Source: Cohnella rhizoplanae (GTDB lineage: Bacteria; Bacillota; Bacilli; Paenibacillales; Paenibacillaceae). Taken from it: a stretch of DNA of 64,000 bases. The notes beneath the pieces are model-generated. The model saw nothing but the letters and a program-made list of their open reading frames with translations. It made no database searches and had not been told where the DNA came from. Location of the stretch: assembly GCF_948329515.1 (NCBI RefSeq), contig NZ_CAOJCN010000006.1, positions 186,001-250,000 on the forward strand. Direction: 5' to 3'. This document shows, in pieces, positions 1-10,142 of this stretch. Position 1 is the stretch's first letter; the number at the start of each line of letters is the position of its first letter. A program made the position numbers and the translations under genes.

Positions 1-384
1 ATTCCGATCGCGGTCTTCATCATGAGCGGGTTCCTGCGCACCATTCCGCACGAGATCGAAGAATCGGCGATCATCGACGGGGCGGGCGTATTCCGCATCT
101 TCCGCAGCATCATCCTGCCGGTATCGATTCCGCCGATCATGACGGTGTGCATCCTGACCTTCATCAACGTGTGGAACGAGTATATCCTGGCCGCCACGTT
201 CATCTCCAAGGAGGCGCTCAAGACGCTGCCGTTCGGGGTGTACAGCTTCGTCAGCCAGTACTCGGTCAACTACGGGGCGATCGGCGCGTTCCTCGTGCTC
301 GGGGCGCTGCCCGTCATCCTCGTGTACTTCCTGCTGGCCGAGAAGATCACGAAGGGCATGGTAGCGGGCGCCGTTAAAGGTTAA
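1..384 (+). CDS. Carbohydrate ABC transporter permease, MalG-type, 5' end outside window
   Basis: The frame is open from base 1, so only the last 127 residues are seen. The product is an inner-membrane permease of a CUT1 sugar importer. The cytoplasmic EAA loop that docks the ATPase reads EESAIIDGAG followed by FRSIILP, and the C-terminus ends in GMVAGAVKG, typical of the second (MalG-like) permease. At least two hydrophobic segments follow the loop. The gene stops 9 bases before a YesM-type kinase, so it probably ends a transporter operon that also encodes its sensor pair. The substrate cannot be read from this fragment. Confidence 0.9.
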   Translation: MPIAVFIMSGFLRTIPHEIEESAIIDGAGVFRIFRSIILPVSIPPIMTVCILTFINVWNEYILAATFISKEALKTLPFGVYSFVSQYSVNYGAIGAFLVLGALPVILVYFLLAEKITKGMVAGAVKG

Positions 385-393
385 GATGATGGG

Positions 394-2202
394 ATGAGAC
401 GATTCCAATCCATCCACGGCCGCCTGTTCCTGATCTTCCTGTTCAGCATGCTCGGGCTCTTGCTCGTCGTCAGTCTGGTCTATTACCAGCGGGCGACCGA
501 GCAGATCAGGGACAAGGTCGGCGTGATCGCGGAAAAAAACATATCGCAGACGGTCGGCCTGTTCGAACTGATGCTGAAGGGATACGACAGCGTCACCAAG
601 TCGCTCAACAGCAACAACGAACTCATGCAGCTGCTGCAGCAGAAGACGCCCGCAGGCTCGCCTGCGGTGACCTCCGTCAACCGGGAACGGCAGATCACCG
701 ATATCCTGGGCGCGATCTTCTATTCGCGCAGCGACATCGTCGGCATCCACGTCATCGCCAGCCAAGGCAAGGTATACAGCTTCGACCGGTCCGTAGGCAC
801 CTCGACCCGCGGCTTCGCGCGGACGGAATGGTTCGCCGAGCTGCAGAAGTCCAAGGGAGACATGCGCTGGCTGGGCGTCTATCCGCAGGCGCCGATGAGC
901 GGCGGGATCGACAGCCCGGTATTCGCGTTCGGCCGCCAGCTGTTCGAGCTCAGCACGATGAAGTCGGTCGGCTACGTGCTGATCGAGACCGAGGAGGATC
1001 CGATCCTCGCCGCGCTGTCCAACGCCAGCATCGGGCCGGGCAGCAGCGTCGTGATCCGCGACGCCGCCGGGCATGTCATCGTCCGCACCAAGCCGGAGGA
1101 TGAATCGGCCGAGACGGAGGCATTGCCCGCCGATTGGCCGGGCAACCTGAAGAAAGGGGAGGTCGCCGTCCGCGACCGCCAGGACGCGCTGCTCACGGCC
1201 GCCCGGATAGGCACGGCCGACTGGACCGTCATCGGCGTGACGCCGAAGCGCGATCTCAAGCTCGAGCTGAAGCAGACGCAGCGATTCCTGCTTACCGTCA
1301 TCATCCTGCTCGTCGTGGCCGCCACGGCGCTTGCGACGCTCGTGTCGCGCTCGTTCTCGTCGCCGTTCAAGCGGCTGATCCAGCAGATGAAGCAGGTCGA
1401 GCTCGGGAACTTCCAGGGGCGGGTGCGCGTCCATTCGTATCAGGAGCTGAACGTGCTCGTCGGCTCCTTTAACCGCATGGTTCATCAGATGGACGACTTG
1501 ATCGAGCGGGAGAAGCTGTCCTCGATCAGCGAGAAAAACGCGCAGCTTCAAGCGCTGCAATCCCAGGTCAACCCGCACTTCCTGTTTAACACGCTCGACA
1601 TGATCTACTGGATGCTCGACGAGCGGGAGAACGACCGGCTCGGCCGGATTATCCTGGCATTGTCCCGGATCTTCCGGTACAGCAGCGACTGGGAAGAGGC
1701 TTCGCGAGCGCCGCTGCGCCTGGAGCTGGAGCAGCTGCGCCATTATCTGACGATCATCGAGACGCGGCTAGGCGGCCGCGTGCATACGGAGATCGAGGTG
1801 GAGGAGCGCTGGCTCGGCGCCCAGGTGCCCAAGATGATCCTGCAGCCGATCGTCGAAAATGCAGTAAAGTACGGCCTCGAGCCGTTGAACAGGCCCGGCA
1901 TGCTCCGGATCTACTCGGAGGAGACGGCGTGCGGGCTCGACGTCGTCGTGCAGGACAACGGCGTCGGCATGGACGAGGAGACGCTCGCGCGTCTGCGCCT
2001 GGCGCTGGCCGATGCGCCGGAGACGGCGGCGCGGCAGGAGGACGCGGTCGGACGCAGGGGCATCGGTCTCGCCAACGTCCATCGCCGCATCGTCCTGATG
2101 TACGGAGACGGCTACGGCCTGCGGATTCATAGCGAACGCGGTCAGGGCACGCGGATCGTCGCTTCATTTCCCAAACCCGGTGGAGAGGGGGCTGCCCCAT
2201 GA
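394..2202 (+). CDS. YesM-type sensor histidine kinase
   Basis: Membrane sensor kinase of 602 residues, the usual size for YesM/LytS-like kinases that sense extracellular carbohydrate. One membrane segment lies at about 10-31 and a second at about 293-315; the extracytoplasmic part between them is a Cache-type sensor. A HAMP linker follows (about 315-370), then the His_kinase domain with phospho-acceptor His395 in SQVNPHFLFNTL. The HATPase domain shows the N box (PIVENAVKYG), DNGVGM and a GIGLANV G box. Its last bases overlap the start of the response regulator in an ATGA junction, so the two are translationally coupled. It likely controls the sugar transporter whose permease ends just upstream. 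Confidence 0.93.
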   Translation: MRRFQSIHGRLFLIFLFSMLGLLLVVSLVYYQRATEQIRDKVGVIAEKNISQTVGLFELMLKGYDSVTKSLNSNNELMQLLQQKTPAGSPAVTSVNRERQITDILGAIFYSRSDIVGIHVIASQGKVYSFDRSVGTSTRGFARTEWFAELQKSKGDMRWLGVYPQAPMSGGIDSPVFAFGRQLFELSTMKSVGYVLIETEEDPILAALSNASIGPGSSVVIRDAAGHVIVRTKPEDESAETEALPADWPGNLKKGEVAVRDRQDALLTAARIGTADWTVIGVTPKRDLKLELKQTQRFLLTVIILLVVAATALATLVSRSFSSPFKRLIQQMKQVELGNFQGRVRVHSYQELNVLVGSFNRMVHQMDDLIEREKLSSISEKNAQLQALQSQVNPHFLFNTLDMIYWMLDERENDRLGRIILALSRIFRYSSDWEEASRAPLRLELEQLRHYLTIIETRLGGRVHTEIEVEERWLGAQVPKMILQPIVENAVKYGLEPLNRPGMLRIYSEETACGLDVVVQDNGVGMDEETLARLRLALADAPETAARQEDAVGRRGIGLANVHRRIVLMYGDGYGLRIHSERGQGTRIVASFPKPGGEGAAP

Positions 2203-3401
2203 ATATACTCGTCGTCGACGACGAAGAGGTGATCCGCAGCGGCATCGAGCGGACGATCTCCCGGCAGTTCCCCGCGCATCGCGTCTTGCTCGCGGCGAAC
2301 CCGGAGGAGGCCGTGGAGCTGCTGCGGGCCAAGGCCGTGGATCTGGTGCTGACCGACGTTCTCATGCCGGGCATGACCGGCCTCGAGCTGATGGCGTTCT
2401 CCCGGCGCAGGCAGCCGCAGGTCAAGTGGGTCGTCATCTCCGCCTACTCGGAGTTCTCCTACGCCCAGGAGGCCGTGCGGCTCGGCGCGCGCGACTATCT
2501 GCTCAAGCCGATCGGCAAGGACTCGCTGATCCGGCTGATCGAGGAGCTGGAGCGGGAGGTCGCGGAGGAGAGCGAACGCAACAAAGAAGCCGACCTGACG
2601 AAGCGCAACCTTCGCTTCCTCCGGGAAGGCGTATTCGCGCGCTGGGCGTCCGGTCTCGATCTCGGCGGCATCGACCTCGCGCCGTTCACCGAGAACCATC
2701 CGTACTTTAATCTCGTCATGGTGCGGCTCGAGAGCGACGCGGACACGCGGCTCGAGCACTTCATCGTCGAGAACGTGCTGACCGAGCTGATGGAGACGGC
2801 CGGCAAGGGCTTCGTCGCCAGCATCGACGTGCGCAGCCTGCTGGGACTCGTGACGCTGCGGGAGGAGGCGGGCCTCGGCCTGCTCGTCGACAAGCTGCGC
2901 ACTCACCTCAAGCGGTATCTCAAGACCCCGTTCCAGGTGCTGTCTTCTGGACGGATCGAGCATCTGACGGCGGTGCCGGAGGAGGTCCGCCGCATGCGGA
3001 ACTCGCCGGCCGCGCAGGTGTACGACCACTATGCGAGCGGCGGGGAAAAGGCGATCGAGGTCGCGGTGCAATATATCCATTCGCACTTCGGCGCGGAGAT
3101 CAGCCTGGAGAAGGTGGCGTCGATCGTTTACCTGAACCCGGTCTACTTCAGCCAACTGTTCAAGCAGAAGACCGGCACCGGCTTCAAGGAATACGTCACC
3201 CATCTGCGTCTCTCGCGCGCGATGGAGCTGCTCCGCGACTCCGAGCTCAAGATCGGCGACATCGCCGAGCGGGTCGGCTATCCCGACGTGCGCCACTTCT
3301 CGCAGGTGTTCCGCAAGAAGGCCGGCTGCACGCCCTCGGAGTACCGGCAGGAGGGCGCAGGTCAGGAAGGGCGCGAGCTGCGGAATTCAGAGACCGAATA
3401 A
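2199..3401 (+). CDS. YesN-type response regulator, REC plus AraC HTH
   Basis: DNA-binding response regulator of 400 residues, partner of the kinase it overlaps by four bases. The receiver domain occupies about 1-120, with the acidic pair Asp7/Asp8, phospho-acceptor Asp53 in LVLTDVLMPG and the conserved Lys103 in LLKP. A linker of about 160 residues without a recognised motif leads to two AraC-type helix-turn-helix motifs at about 290-385 (ISLEKVASIVYLNPVYFSQL and the KIGDIAERVGYPD helix). Members of this class activate the neighbouring ABC transporter genes in response to the sugar. A bidirectional terminator follows. Confidence 0.93.
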   Translation: MNILVVDDEEVIRSGIERTISRQFPAHRVLLAANPEEAVELLRAKAVDLVLTDVLMPGMTGLELMAFSRRRQPQVKWVVISAYSEFSYAQEAVRLGARDYLLKPIGKDSLIRLIEELEREVAEESERNKEADLTKRNLRFLREGVFARWASGLDLGGIDLAPFTENHPYFNLVMVRLESDADTRLEHFIVENVLTELMETAGKGFVASIDVRSLLGLVTLREEAGLGLLVDKLRTHLKRYLKTPFQVLSSGRIEHLTAVPEEVRRMRNSPAAQVYDHYASGGEKAIEVAVQYIHSHFGAEISLEKVASIVYLNPVYFSQLFKQKTGTGFKEYVTHLRLSRAMELLRDSELKIGDIAERVGYPDVRHFSQVFRKKAGCTPSEYRQEGAGQEGRELRNSETE

Positions 3402-3413
3402 ACCGGATCACGA

Positions 3414-3476
3414 CGAAAAAGCCGTTCTAGGCACCGATGGAGAGGATCACTCTCGATGGGCCCGGAACGGTCTTTT
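3414..3476. terminator. Bidirectional intrinsic terminator
   Basis: A long imperfect hairpin has CCGTTC on the left and GAACGG on the right, with a GAGAG/CTCTC core. CTTTTT lies on the plus side and AAAAAG (a T-run on the minus strand) on the left. It lies between two converging genes and can serve both. Confidence 0.8.
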
Positions 3477-3501
3477 TGCGTACGTCTTAGCATCTAAGCG
3501 A

Positions 3502-4908
<1,407 letters not shown>

Positions 4909-5119
4909 GATGCGCCACCTGCCAGACGTTTTAATAGGATAGGGCTCGGCCGGAAGAAAGAGCGGGGGGAGGACCGCCGTTCCTGTCCGGCCGAGTCTCA
5001 AGCAGCTTCGACGATACACCAGGGGGCGTCGCGGTGTCCAGCGGATATGTCATCAAAATTAACACGAATCAACGGAGTATACCGTTTTCGTCAATCCCGT
5101 TTCTGTTTTCATGCGAGGG

Positions 5120-5140
5120 GTCTCTCTATAATTAGGATAC
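5120..5140 (+). promoter_or_regulatory. Candidate -10 box upstream of the HisD-family gene
   Basis: TATAAT is at 5127-5132, 45 bases before the start codon. No good -35 box lies at normal spacing. An imperfect inverted repeat (ACGG...CCGT, 5072-5085) lies 40 bases further upstream and could be an operator. Confidence 0.3.
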
Positions 5141-5176
5141 ACGCAGCCCAACCTCTCATGGAAAGAAGGAGCAGCA

Positions 5177-6484
5177 ATGATCGAGATCGTAAAAGAGCAG
5201 GAACCGATGACGCCGATGGAAAAGGGACAGCTGGAAGGTACGGTCGCCTCTATCATCGACCGGGTGCAACGAGAAGGGGACGCCGCGCTGAAGGCGTTCC
5301 TGAAGCAGTTCGACAACGTCGAGCTCGATACGCTCAAGGCGACGGAAGCGGACATCGAGGCGGCGCGCAAGCAGCTGCCCCTCACGCTGCTGGAGGATAT
5401 GGCGTTCTCCATCGAGCGCATCAAGGCGTTCGCCGAGGCGCAGCGCCGCACGCTGACCGAGTTCGAGCAGGAGATGATCCCGGGCGTATTCCTCGGCCAG
5501 CGCGTCATCCCGATCGAAGCCGTCGGCGCCTACGTCCCCGGCGGCCGGTACCCGCTCCTCTCCTCCGCGCAGATGGCGATCATCCCGGCCAAGATCGCCG
5601 GTGTGTCGCAGATCCGCGTCTGCACGCCGCCGATGAAGGACGGCCGCATCCACCCGGCCGTTCTGCTCGCGGCGCACCAGTCCGGCGCGGACGAGATCTT
5701 CGCCGTCGGCGGCGCGCAGGCGATCGCGGCGCTGGCCTACGGCACCGAGAGCATCAAGCCGGTGAACAAGATCACCGGCCCGGGCAACCGCTTCGTCACC
5801 GAGGCGAAGCGCCAGGTGCACGGCACGGTCGGCATCGACCTGCTGGCGGGGCCGAGCGAGGTGCTCGTCGTCGCCGACGAGACGGCGAAGCCGGCGTACG
5901 TCGCTGCCGATCTGCTCGCGCAGTCGGAGCATGACGTGCACACGCAGGCGATCCTCGTATCCACGAGCCGCCCGCTGGCCGAGGCCGTCATGGCCGAGAT
6001 CGAGCGCCAGCTCGAGACGCTGCCGACGGCCGCGACGGCCCGCGCGTCCTGGGAGAAGCGCGGCCGCGTCATCGTGACCGACACGCTCGAGGAAGCCATC
6101 GCAGAGGCCAACGATCTGGCATCGGAGCATCTGCACATCCAGATCAAGGACGCCTATCTGCACCGCGACAAGTTCACGAACTACGGCTCGCTGTTCCTCG
6201 GCGAAGAAGCCACGGTCGTTTTCGCGGACAAGGTGTGCGGCACCAACCACATCCTGCCGACGAGCCGCGCGGCCAAGTATACCGGCGGCGTATGGGTCGG
6301 CACCTTCCTCAAGGTCGTGACCTACCAGCGCGTCGCTCAGGAAGGCGTAGAACGTCTGGCACCGCATTGCGTAAGGCAGTCGTATCGCGAGGGCTTGATC
6401 GGCCATCTCCGCTCGGCCAATATCCGTCTGACCGGCGAGCTTGACGCCAAGCCCGAAGCGGTCCTCGAGGTCGCGCAGTTCTAA
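5177..6484 (+). CDS. hisD: HisD-family dehydrogenase (histidinol dehydrogenase or paralogue)
   Basis: A 435-residue member of the zinc- and NAD-dependent histidinol dehydrogenase family. The start has GAAGGAG eight bases upstream. Visible family marks are GAYVPGGRYPLLSSA, the NAD region TGPGNRFVTEAKR, the zinc-ligand segment QSEHD, SEHLHIQ, and CGTNHILPT. It stands alone, with no other his gene nearby. The segment after GTNHILPT reads AAKYTGGVWVGTFLK, unlike the AARFxxxLxVxDFxK form I know from biosynthetic HisD. It resembles the paralogous branch that includes sulfopropanediol 3-dehydrogenase (HpsN). Family membership is sure; the substrate is not. Confidence 0.85.
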   Translation: MIEIVKEQEPMTPMEKGQLEGTVASIIDRVQREGDAALKAFLKQFDNVELDTLKATEADIEAARKQLPLTLLEDMAFSIERIKAFAEAQRRTLTEFEQEMIPGVFLGQRVIPIEAVGAYVPGGRYPLLSSAQMAIIPAKIAGVSQIRVCTPPMKDGRIHPAVLLAAHQSGADEIFAVGGAQAIAALAYGTESIKPVNKITGPGNRFVTEAKRQVHGTVGIDLLAGPSEVLVVADETAKPAYVAADLLAQSEHDVHTQAILVSTSRPLAEAVMAEIERQLETLPTAATARASWEKRGRVIVTDTLEEAIAEANDLASEHLHIQIKDAYLHRDKFTNYGSLFLGEEATVVFADKVCGTNHILPTSRAAKYTGGVWVGTFLKVVTYQRVAQEGVERLAPHCVRQSYREGLIGHLRSANIRLTGELDAKPEAVLEVAQF

Positions 6485-6780
6485 GCGGTCCCGGCCGTCC
6501 TGCCGTCCTGCCGACATCGTTCTCATCGATGTGCGGCGGGGCGGTATTCCCCGGGGCGTTCCTGAAGAGAGCGCGAGCTTAGGTGACATGCAGGTCATTG
6601 TCGTAACCGCTGTCAATATAAGGTCGTAGCGCCAAAGTCGATGTGATGTTAATTTTAATAACACATAAAGTCAATTACGTGCACCAATTCCGTCAATAGC
6701 GTTGATATTCAGTGCAAGTGGCCCCTTATATAATTGGAAGCAGAAGCAATCATCACAACACAGATCGGAGGTGTGGCGCC
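6485..6780 (+). promoter_or_regulatory. Gene-free leader of the second sugar-transport operon
   Basis: No gene is seen here. A possible promoter has TTGATA at 6702-6707 and TATATA (6727) or TATAAT (6729-6734), but the spacing of 19-21 is long. If used, transcription would begin near 6741, which excludes GTG 6712 as the start of the following gene. A strong GGAGG is at 6767-6771. Confidence 0.35.
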
Positions 6781-7752
6781 ATAGACGCTTTTGCGGAAAC
6801 CAATCGAAAAAAGACAAACGACGGGCCCGCGGCGCGCGCCCAAGCCGACGGCCAGCCTCGCGCCTCCAAAGTCCGCAAAGCGAAGCTGAGCAAATGGCTT
6901 GTATTTACGGCCTTCGTCGGACCCGCGGTACTCTGTTTCCTGCTGATCCAGTTGATCCCGTTCGCAGTGGGGATCTACTATTCCTTTACCTCCTGGAACG
7001 GCGTCAGCTCCGCCGTCGACTGGGTAGGACTCGATAACTTCAAGCGAATCCTTACGAACGACAGCAAGTTCGCGGATTCCTTCCTGTTCACCGCCAAGTT
7101 CACGGTCGTCGCCGTCCTGGCGAGCAACGTCATCGGTCTCGGGCTGGCGCTGATGATCAACGGGGCGCTCAAGTCGAAGAACGCGCTCCGCACGGTCTTC
7201 TTCATGCCCAACGTCATCGGCGGCCTGCTGCTCGGCTTCATCTGGCAGTTCATCTTCGTCAAAGGGTTCGCGGCCGTCGGCAGCGCGACGCATATCCCGT
7301 TCTTCGAGCTTCCCTGGCTCGGCGACGCCAATACGGCCTTCTGGGCCATCGTCATCGTCTTCGCCTGGCAGCAGAGCGGTTACCTGATGATCATCTACGT
7401 CGCTGCGCTGCAGGGCGTGGACAACTCGCTCCTCGAGGCGTCCCGGATCGACGGCGCGAGCCGCTGGACGACGATGCGCAAGATCGTCCTGCCGCTGATC
7501 GCGCCGGCGTTCACGATCTGTCTGTTCCTCTCGATGTCGCATGCGTTCAAGATTTACGATCTGAACTACTCGCTCACGGGCGGCGGTCCGTTCAACTCGA
7601 CGCTGTCGGTGGCGATGAACATCTATTCCGAAGCATTCACCAACAATCACTACGGTATCGGCTCGGCCAAGGCCCTGATCTTCTTCGTGGTCGTGGCGCT
7701 CGTGACGCTCGCGCAGGTTCTGGTCTCCAAGCGGCGGGAGGTGGAAACGTAA
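6781..7752 (+). CDS. Carbohydrate ABC transporter permease, MalF-type; apparent AUA start
   Basis: Membrane permease of a CUT1 sugar importer, 323 residues from the chosen start. About six hydrophobic segments are seen, and the EAA loop reads LLEASRIDGAS...IVLPLI. The start is unusual. GGAGG at 6767-6771 points, at nine bases, to an in-frame ATA, and no ATG, GTG or TTG lies in frame between it and the first membrane segment. The only upstream alternatives, GTG 6712 and GTG 6718, lack a ribosome site and would add a non-conserved-looking leader over the promoter candidate. Either this is a rare AUA start or a G-to-A change. A second permease begins right after the stop. Confidence 0.88.
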   Translation: MDAFAETNRKKTNDGPAARAQADGQPRASKVRKAKLSKWLVFTAFVGPAVLCFLLIQLIPFAVGIYYSFTSWNGVSSAVDWVGLDNFKRILTNDSKFADSFLFTAKFTVVAVLASNVIGLGLALMINGALKSKNALRTVFFMPNVIGGLLLGFIWQFIFVKGFAAVGSATHIPFFELPWLGDANTAFWAIVIVFAWQQSGYLMIIYVAALQGVDNSLLEASRIDGASRWTTMRKIVLPLIAPAFTICLFLSMSHAFKIYDLNYSLTGGGPFNSTLSVAMNIYSEAFTNNHYGIGSAKALIFFVVVALVTLAQVLVSKRREVET

Positions 7753-8580
7753 TTGGACAACAAATACACCTCCCGCACGTTCGCCCTGGAGATCGTCGCC
7801 GTCGTCATCGCGCTGCTGTTCATGGTGCCCTTTTACTTCGTGTTGATTAACGCGGTGAAGAGCAACGCGAACATCCTGCTCGATGCCGCCTCGTTCCCCA
7901 AGGACGTGATCTGGGACAACTTCCAGCGTGTCTGGAAGCTGCTCCACTTCCCGCGGGCGTTCATGAATTCGCTTCTCGTCACCGTCCTGGCCAACGTCGG
8001 GCTGATCGTCATCAGCTCGATGGCCGGCTGGATGCTCGCCCGGACGCCGGGCAAGGTCAGCCGCGTATTGTTCGTCTTGTTCGTCGCGGCCATGGTCATC
8101 CCGTTCCAGACGATCATGATCCCGCTAGTCAAGCTGAGCGCGTCGCTGAATCTCGTGAACAGCATCCCGGGGCTCGTGTTCATCTACTTCGGCTTCGGGG
8201 TGTCGATGACGATGTTCCTCTTCCACGGCTTCATCAAGTCAGTGCCGAGGGAGGTAGAGGAGTCCGCAGGCGTAGACGGCTGCTCGCCGTTCGGCGTATT
8301 CTGGCGGATCGTGTTCCCGCTGCTTAAGCCGATCGTCGTGACGGTCGTGATCCTCAATACGCTATGGATCTGGAACGACTATCTGCTGCCGCGCCTGATG
8401 CTGCAAGACGCCGACCTGCATACGATTCCGGTCGCGATGAGCGCCCTGTTCGCCCAGTACAACAAGCAGTGGGATCTCGGCCTGGCGGGTCTGGTCATCG
8501 GCACGCTGCCCATCGTCGTCTTCTCGCTTCTGCTGCAAAAGCATATCGTCAAAGGCATCGCGGCCGGCTCGGGCAAATAA
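7753..8580 (+). CDS. Carbohydrate ABC transporter permease, MalG-type
   Basis: Second permease of the importer, 275 residues. It begins with TTG directly after the stop of the first permease; GGAGGTG nine bases upstream, inside the previous gene, supports this start. Six hydrophobic segments are visible, the EAA loop reads EVEESAGVDGCS...FPLLKP, and the C-terminus KGIAAGSGK fits the MalG class. It forms the membrane channel with the preceding protein. No ATPase gene accompanies them. Confidence 0.93.
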   Translation: MDNKYTSRTFALEIVAVVIALLFMVPFYFVLINAVKSNANILLDAASFPKDVIWDNFQRVWKLLHFPRAFMNSLLVTVLANVGLIVISSMAGWMLARTPGKVSRVLFVLFVAAMVIPFQTIMIPLVKLSASLNLVNSIPGLVFIYFGFGVSMTMFLFHGFIKSVPREVEESAGVDGCSPFGVFWRIVFPLLKPIVVTVVILNTLWIWNDYLLPRLMLQDADLHTIPVAMSALFAQYNKQWDLGLAGLVIGTLPIVVFSLLLQKHIVKGIAAGSGK

Positions 8581-8689
8581 GGACCGGCAGTAAGTCCCCG
8601 CGCAATCGTGGTATTATTCTGGCGGCCGCCTGCGACCGAAAGAATCATATATAGCTTGAGCAACCCACTATCAGGAGGTCGGTAGAGAG

Positions 8690-10012
8690 ATGAAGCGGAT
8701 TGGAATGTTGGGCGTATCGATGGTAGGACTGGCGATGGCGGTATCGGCTTGCGGAAGTTCCGACGACAATGCGAACCATGCTTCGCCCGCAGCTTCGGGC
8801 AGCGCGAGCGCCAGCACGAGTGCCAGCGCTAGCCCGGCTGCCGGCGGCGAGCCCGTTACGATCAAGGTGTTCCAGCTGAAGGTCGAGATCGCGGACAAGT
8901 TCGAAGCTATGGTCAAAGAATTCGAGGCTGCGAATCCGAATATCAAGGTCGAAGCCGAGACGGTCGGCGGGGGCACCGGATATATGGACGCGCTCAAGGC
9001 GAAGTTCGCGGCCGGCGAGGGCCCCGACATCTTCAATAATGGCGGCGCCAAAGAGATGCAGCTGTGGAAGGAGCATCTGGCCGACCTGTCCGACCAGCCT
9101 TGGGTCAGCCACCTGCTGCCCGGCACCGGAGACGGCATGAAGGACGCCGACGGCAAGCTGTACGGCATGCCGATGAACATGGAGGGCTACGGCTACCTCT
9201 ATAACAAGGACCTGTTCGCCAAAGCGGGCATCACCGAGCTGCCGACGACGCTGACGGGACTGCAGGCGGCCGCGCAGAAGCTGAAGGACGCGGGCATCAC
9301 GCCGTTCGCGAACGGTTTCTCCGAATGGTGGATCATCGGCAGCCACTTCACGAACGTCGCCTTCGGTCAGCAAGCCGACCCGGCCGGCTTCATCCAGCAG
9401 CTGAACGACGGCGCGGCGACGATCCCGTCCAACGAGATCTTCAAGCAGTTCCAGAACCTGATGGATACGACGATCAAGTACAGCAACGACAACCCGCTCA
9501 CGACCGACTACAACACGCAAGTGACGCTCTTCGCCTCCGGCAAGGCCGCGATGCTGCAGCAAGGCAACTGGGTCGAGAGCATGATCGGCGACATCGATCC
9601 GAACCTGAACGTCGGCATTCTGCCGATGCCTGTAAACGACGAAGCCGGCTCCGACCGCATCGTGGCGGGCGTGCCGAACAACTGGGCGGTCAACAAGGAT
9701 TCGGCGCATGTCGATGCCGCCAAGTCGTTTCTTGACTGGATGGTATCCTCGGAGGCCGGCCAGCGGTACATGACCGAGCAGTTCGGCTTCATCCCGGCGT
9801 TCGACAACATTCCGACGGATAAGCTGTCCCCGCTCAGCCAGGACATCGTCGCCTTCTCCAAGGCGGGCAAGGCGATCCCGATGATCTGGACGAGCTGGCC
9901 GGACGGCGCGAACAAGGAGTTCGCCGCCGCGCTGCAGGAATATGCCGCGGGCAAGATCAAGTGGGACGAAGTGCTAAACAAGATGCAGGAGTCCTGGAAC
10001 ATCCTGAAGTAA
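8690..10012 (+). CDS. Extracellular sugar-binding lipoprotein of ABC importer
   Basis: Family 1 solute-binding protein of 440 residues. The signal peptide ends in a lipobox (VSAC, Cys21), so the mature protein is lipid-anchored outside the membrane. A Ser/Ala-rich linker (about 27-50) precedes the binding fold, which begins VTIKVFQ and shows AKFAAGEGPDIF, YGMPMNMEGYGYLYNKDLF and LFASGKAAMLQQGNW, all typical of sugar binders. AGGAGG is 11 bases before the ATG. It is the third transport gene after the two permeases and is followed by a stable hairpin and the sensor pair. The substrate is unknown. Confidence 0.92.
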   Translation: MKRIGMLGVSMVGLAMAVSACGSSDDNANHASPAASGSASASTSASASPAAGGEPVTIKVFQLKVEIADKFEAMVKEFEAANPNIKVEAETVGGGTGYMDALKAKFAAGEGPDIFNNGGAKEMQLWKEHLADLSDQPWVSHLLPGTGDGMKDADGKLYGMPMNMEGYGYLYNKDLFAKAGITELPTTLTGLQAAAQKLKDAGITPFANGFSEWWIIGSHFTNVAFGQQADPAGFIQQLNDGAATIPSNEIFKQFQNLMDTTIKYSNDNPLTTDYNTQVTLFASGKAAMLQQGNWVESMIGDIDPNLNVGILPMPVNDEAGSDRIVAGVPNNWAVNKDSAHVDAAKSFLDWMVSSEAGQRYMTEQFGFIPAFDNIPTDKLSPLSQDIVAFSKAGKAIPMIWTSWPDGANKEFAAALQEYAAGKIKWDEVLNKMQESWNILK

Positions 10013-10033
10013 TCATACGAGCGCGAGCGCGAG

Positions 10034-10056
10034 AAGGGATGCCCCGGGCATTCCTT
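10034..10056 (+). other. Hairpin 3' of the binding-protein gene
   Basis: AAGGGATGCC and GGCATTCCTT form a 10-bp stem with one G-T pair and a 3-base loop, 21 bases after the stop and without a T-run. Its place between a binding-protein gene and the rest of its operon suits a mRNA-stabilising or partly terminating element. Confidence 0.55.
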
Positions 10057-10142
10057 CTTCGGCCTCGGCGGGCCTGTCGGGCGAAGGGGAACTCTTATAT
10101 ACTGGAATTCAACTACGACGAGACGAAGATAGGAGAATCCCG

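Noticed and set aside
5177..6484. A histidine biosynthesis operon
   Set aside because: No other his gene lies within the window; only the HisD-family gene is present.
6712..6780. GTG 6712 as the start of the permease
   Set aside because: No ribosome site precedes it, it overlaps a possible promoter, and the added residues do not look like a permease N-terminus.
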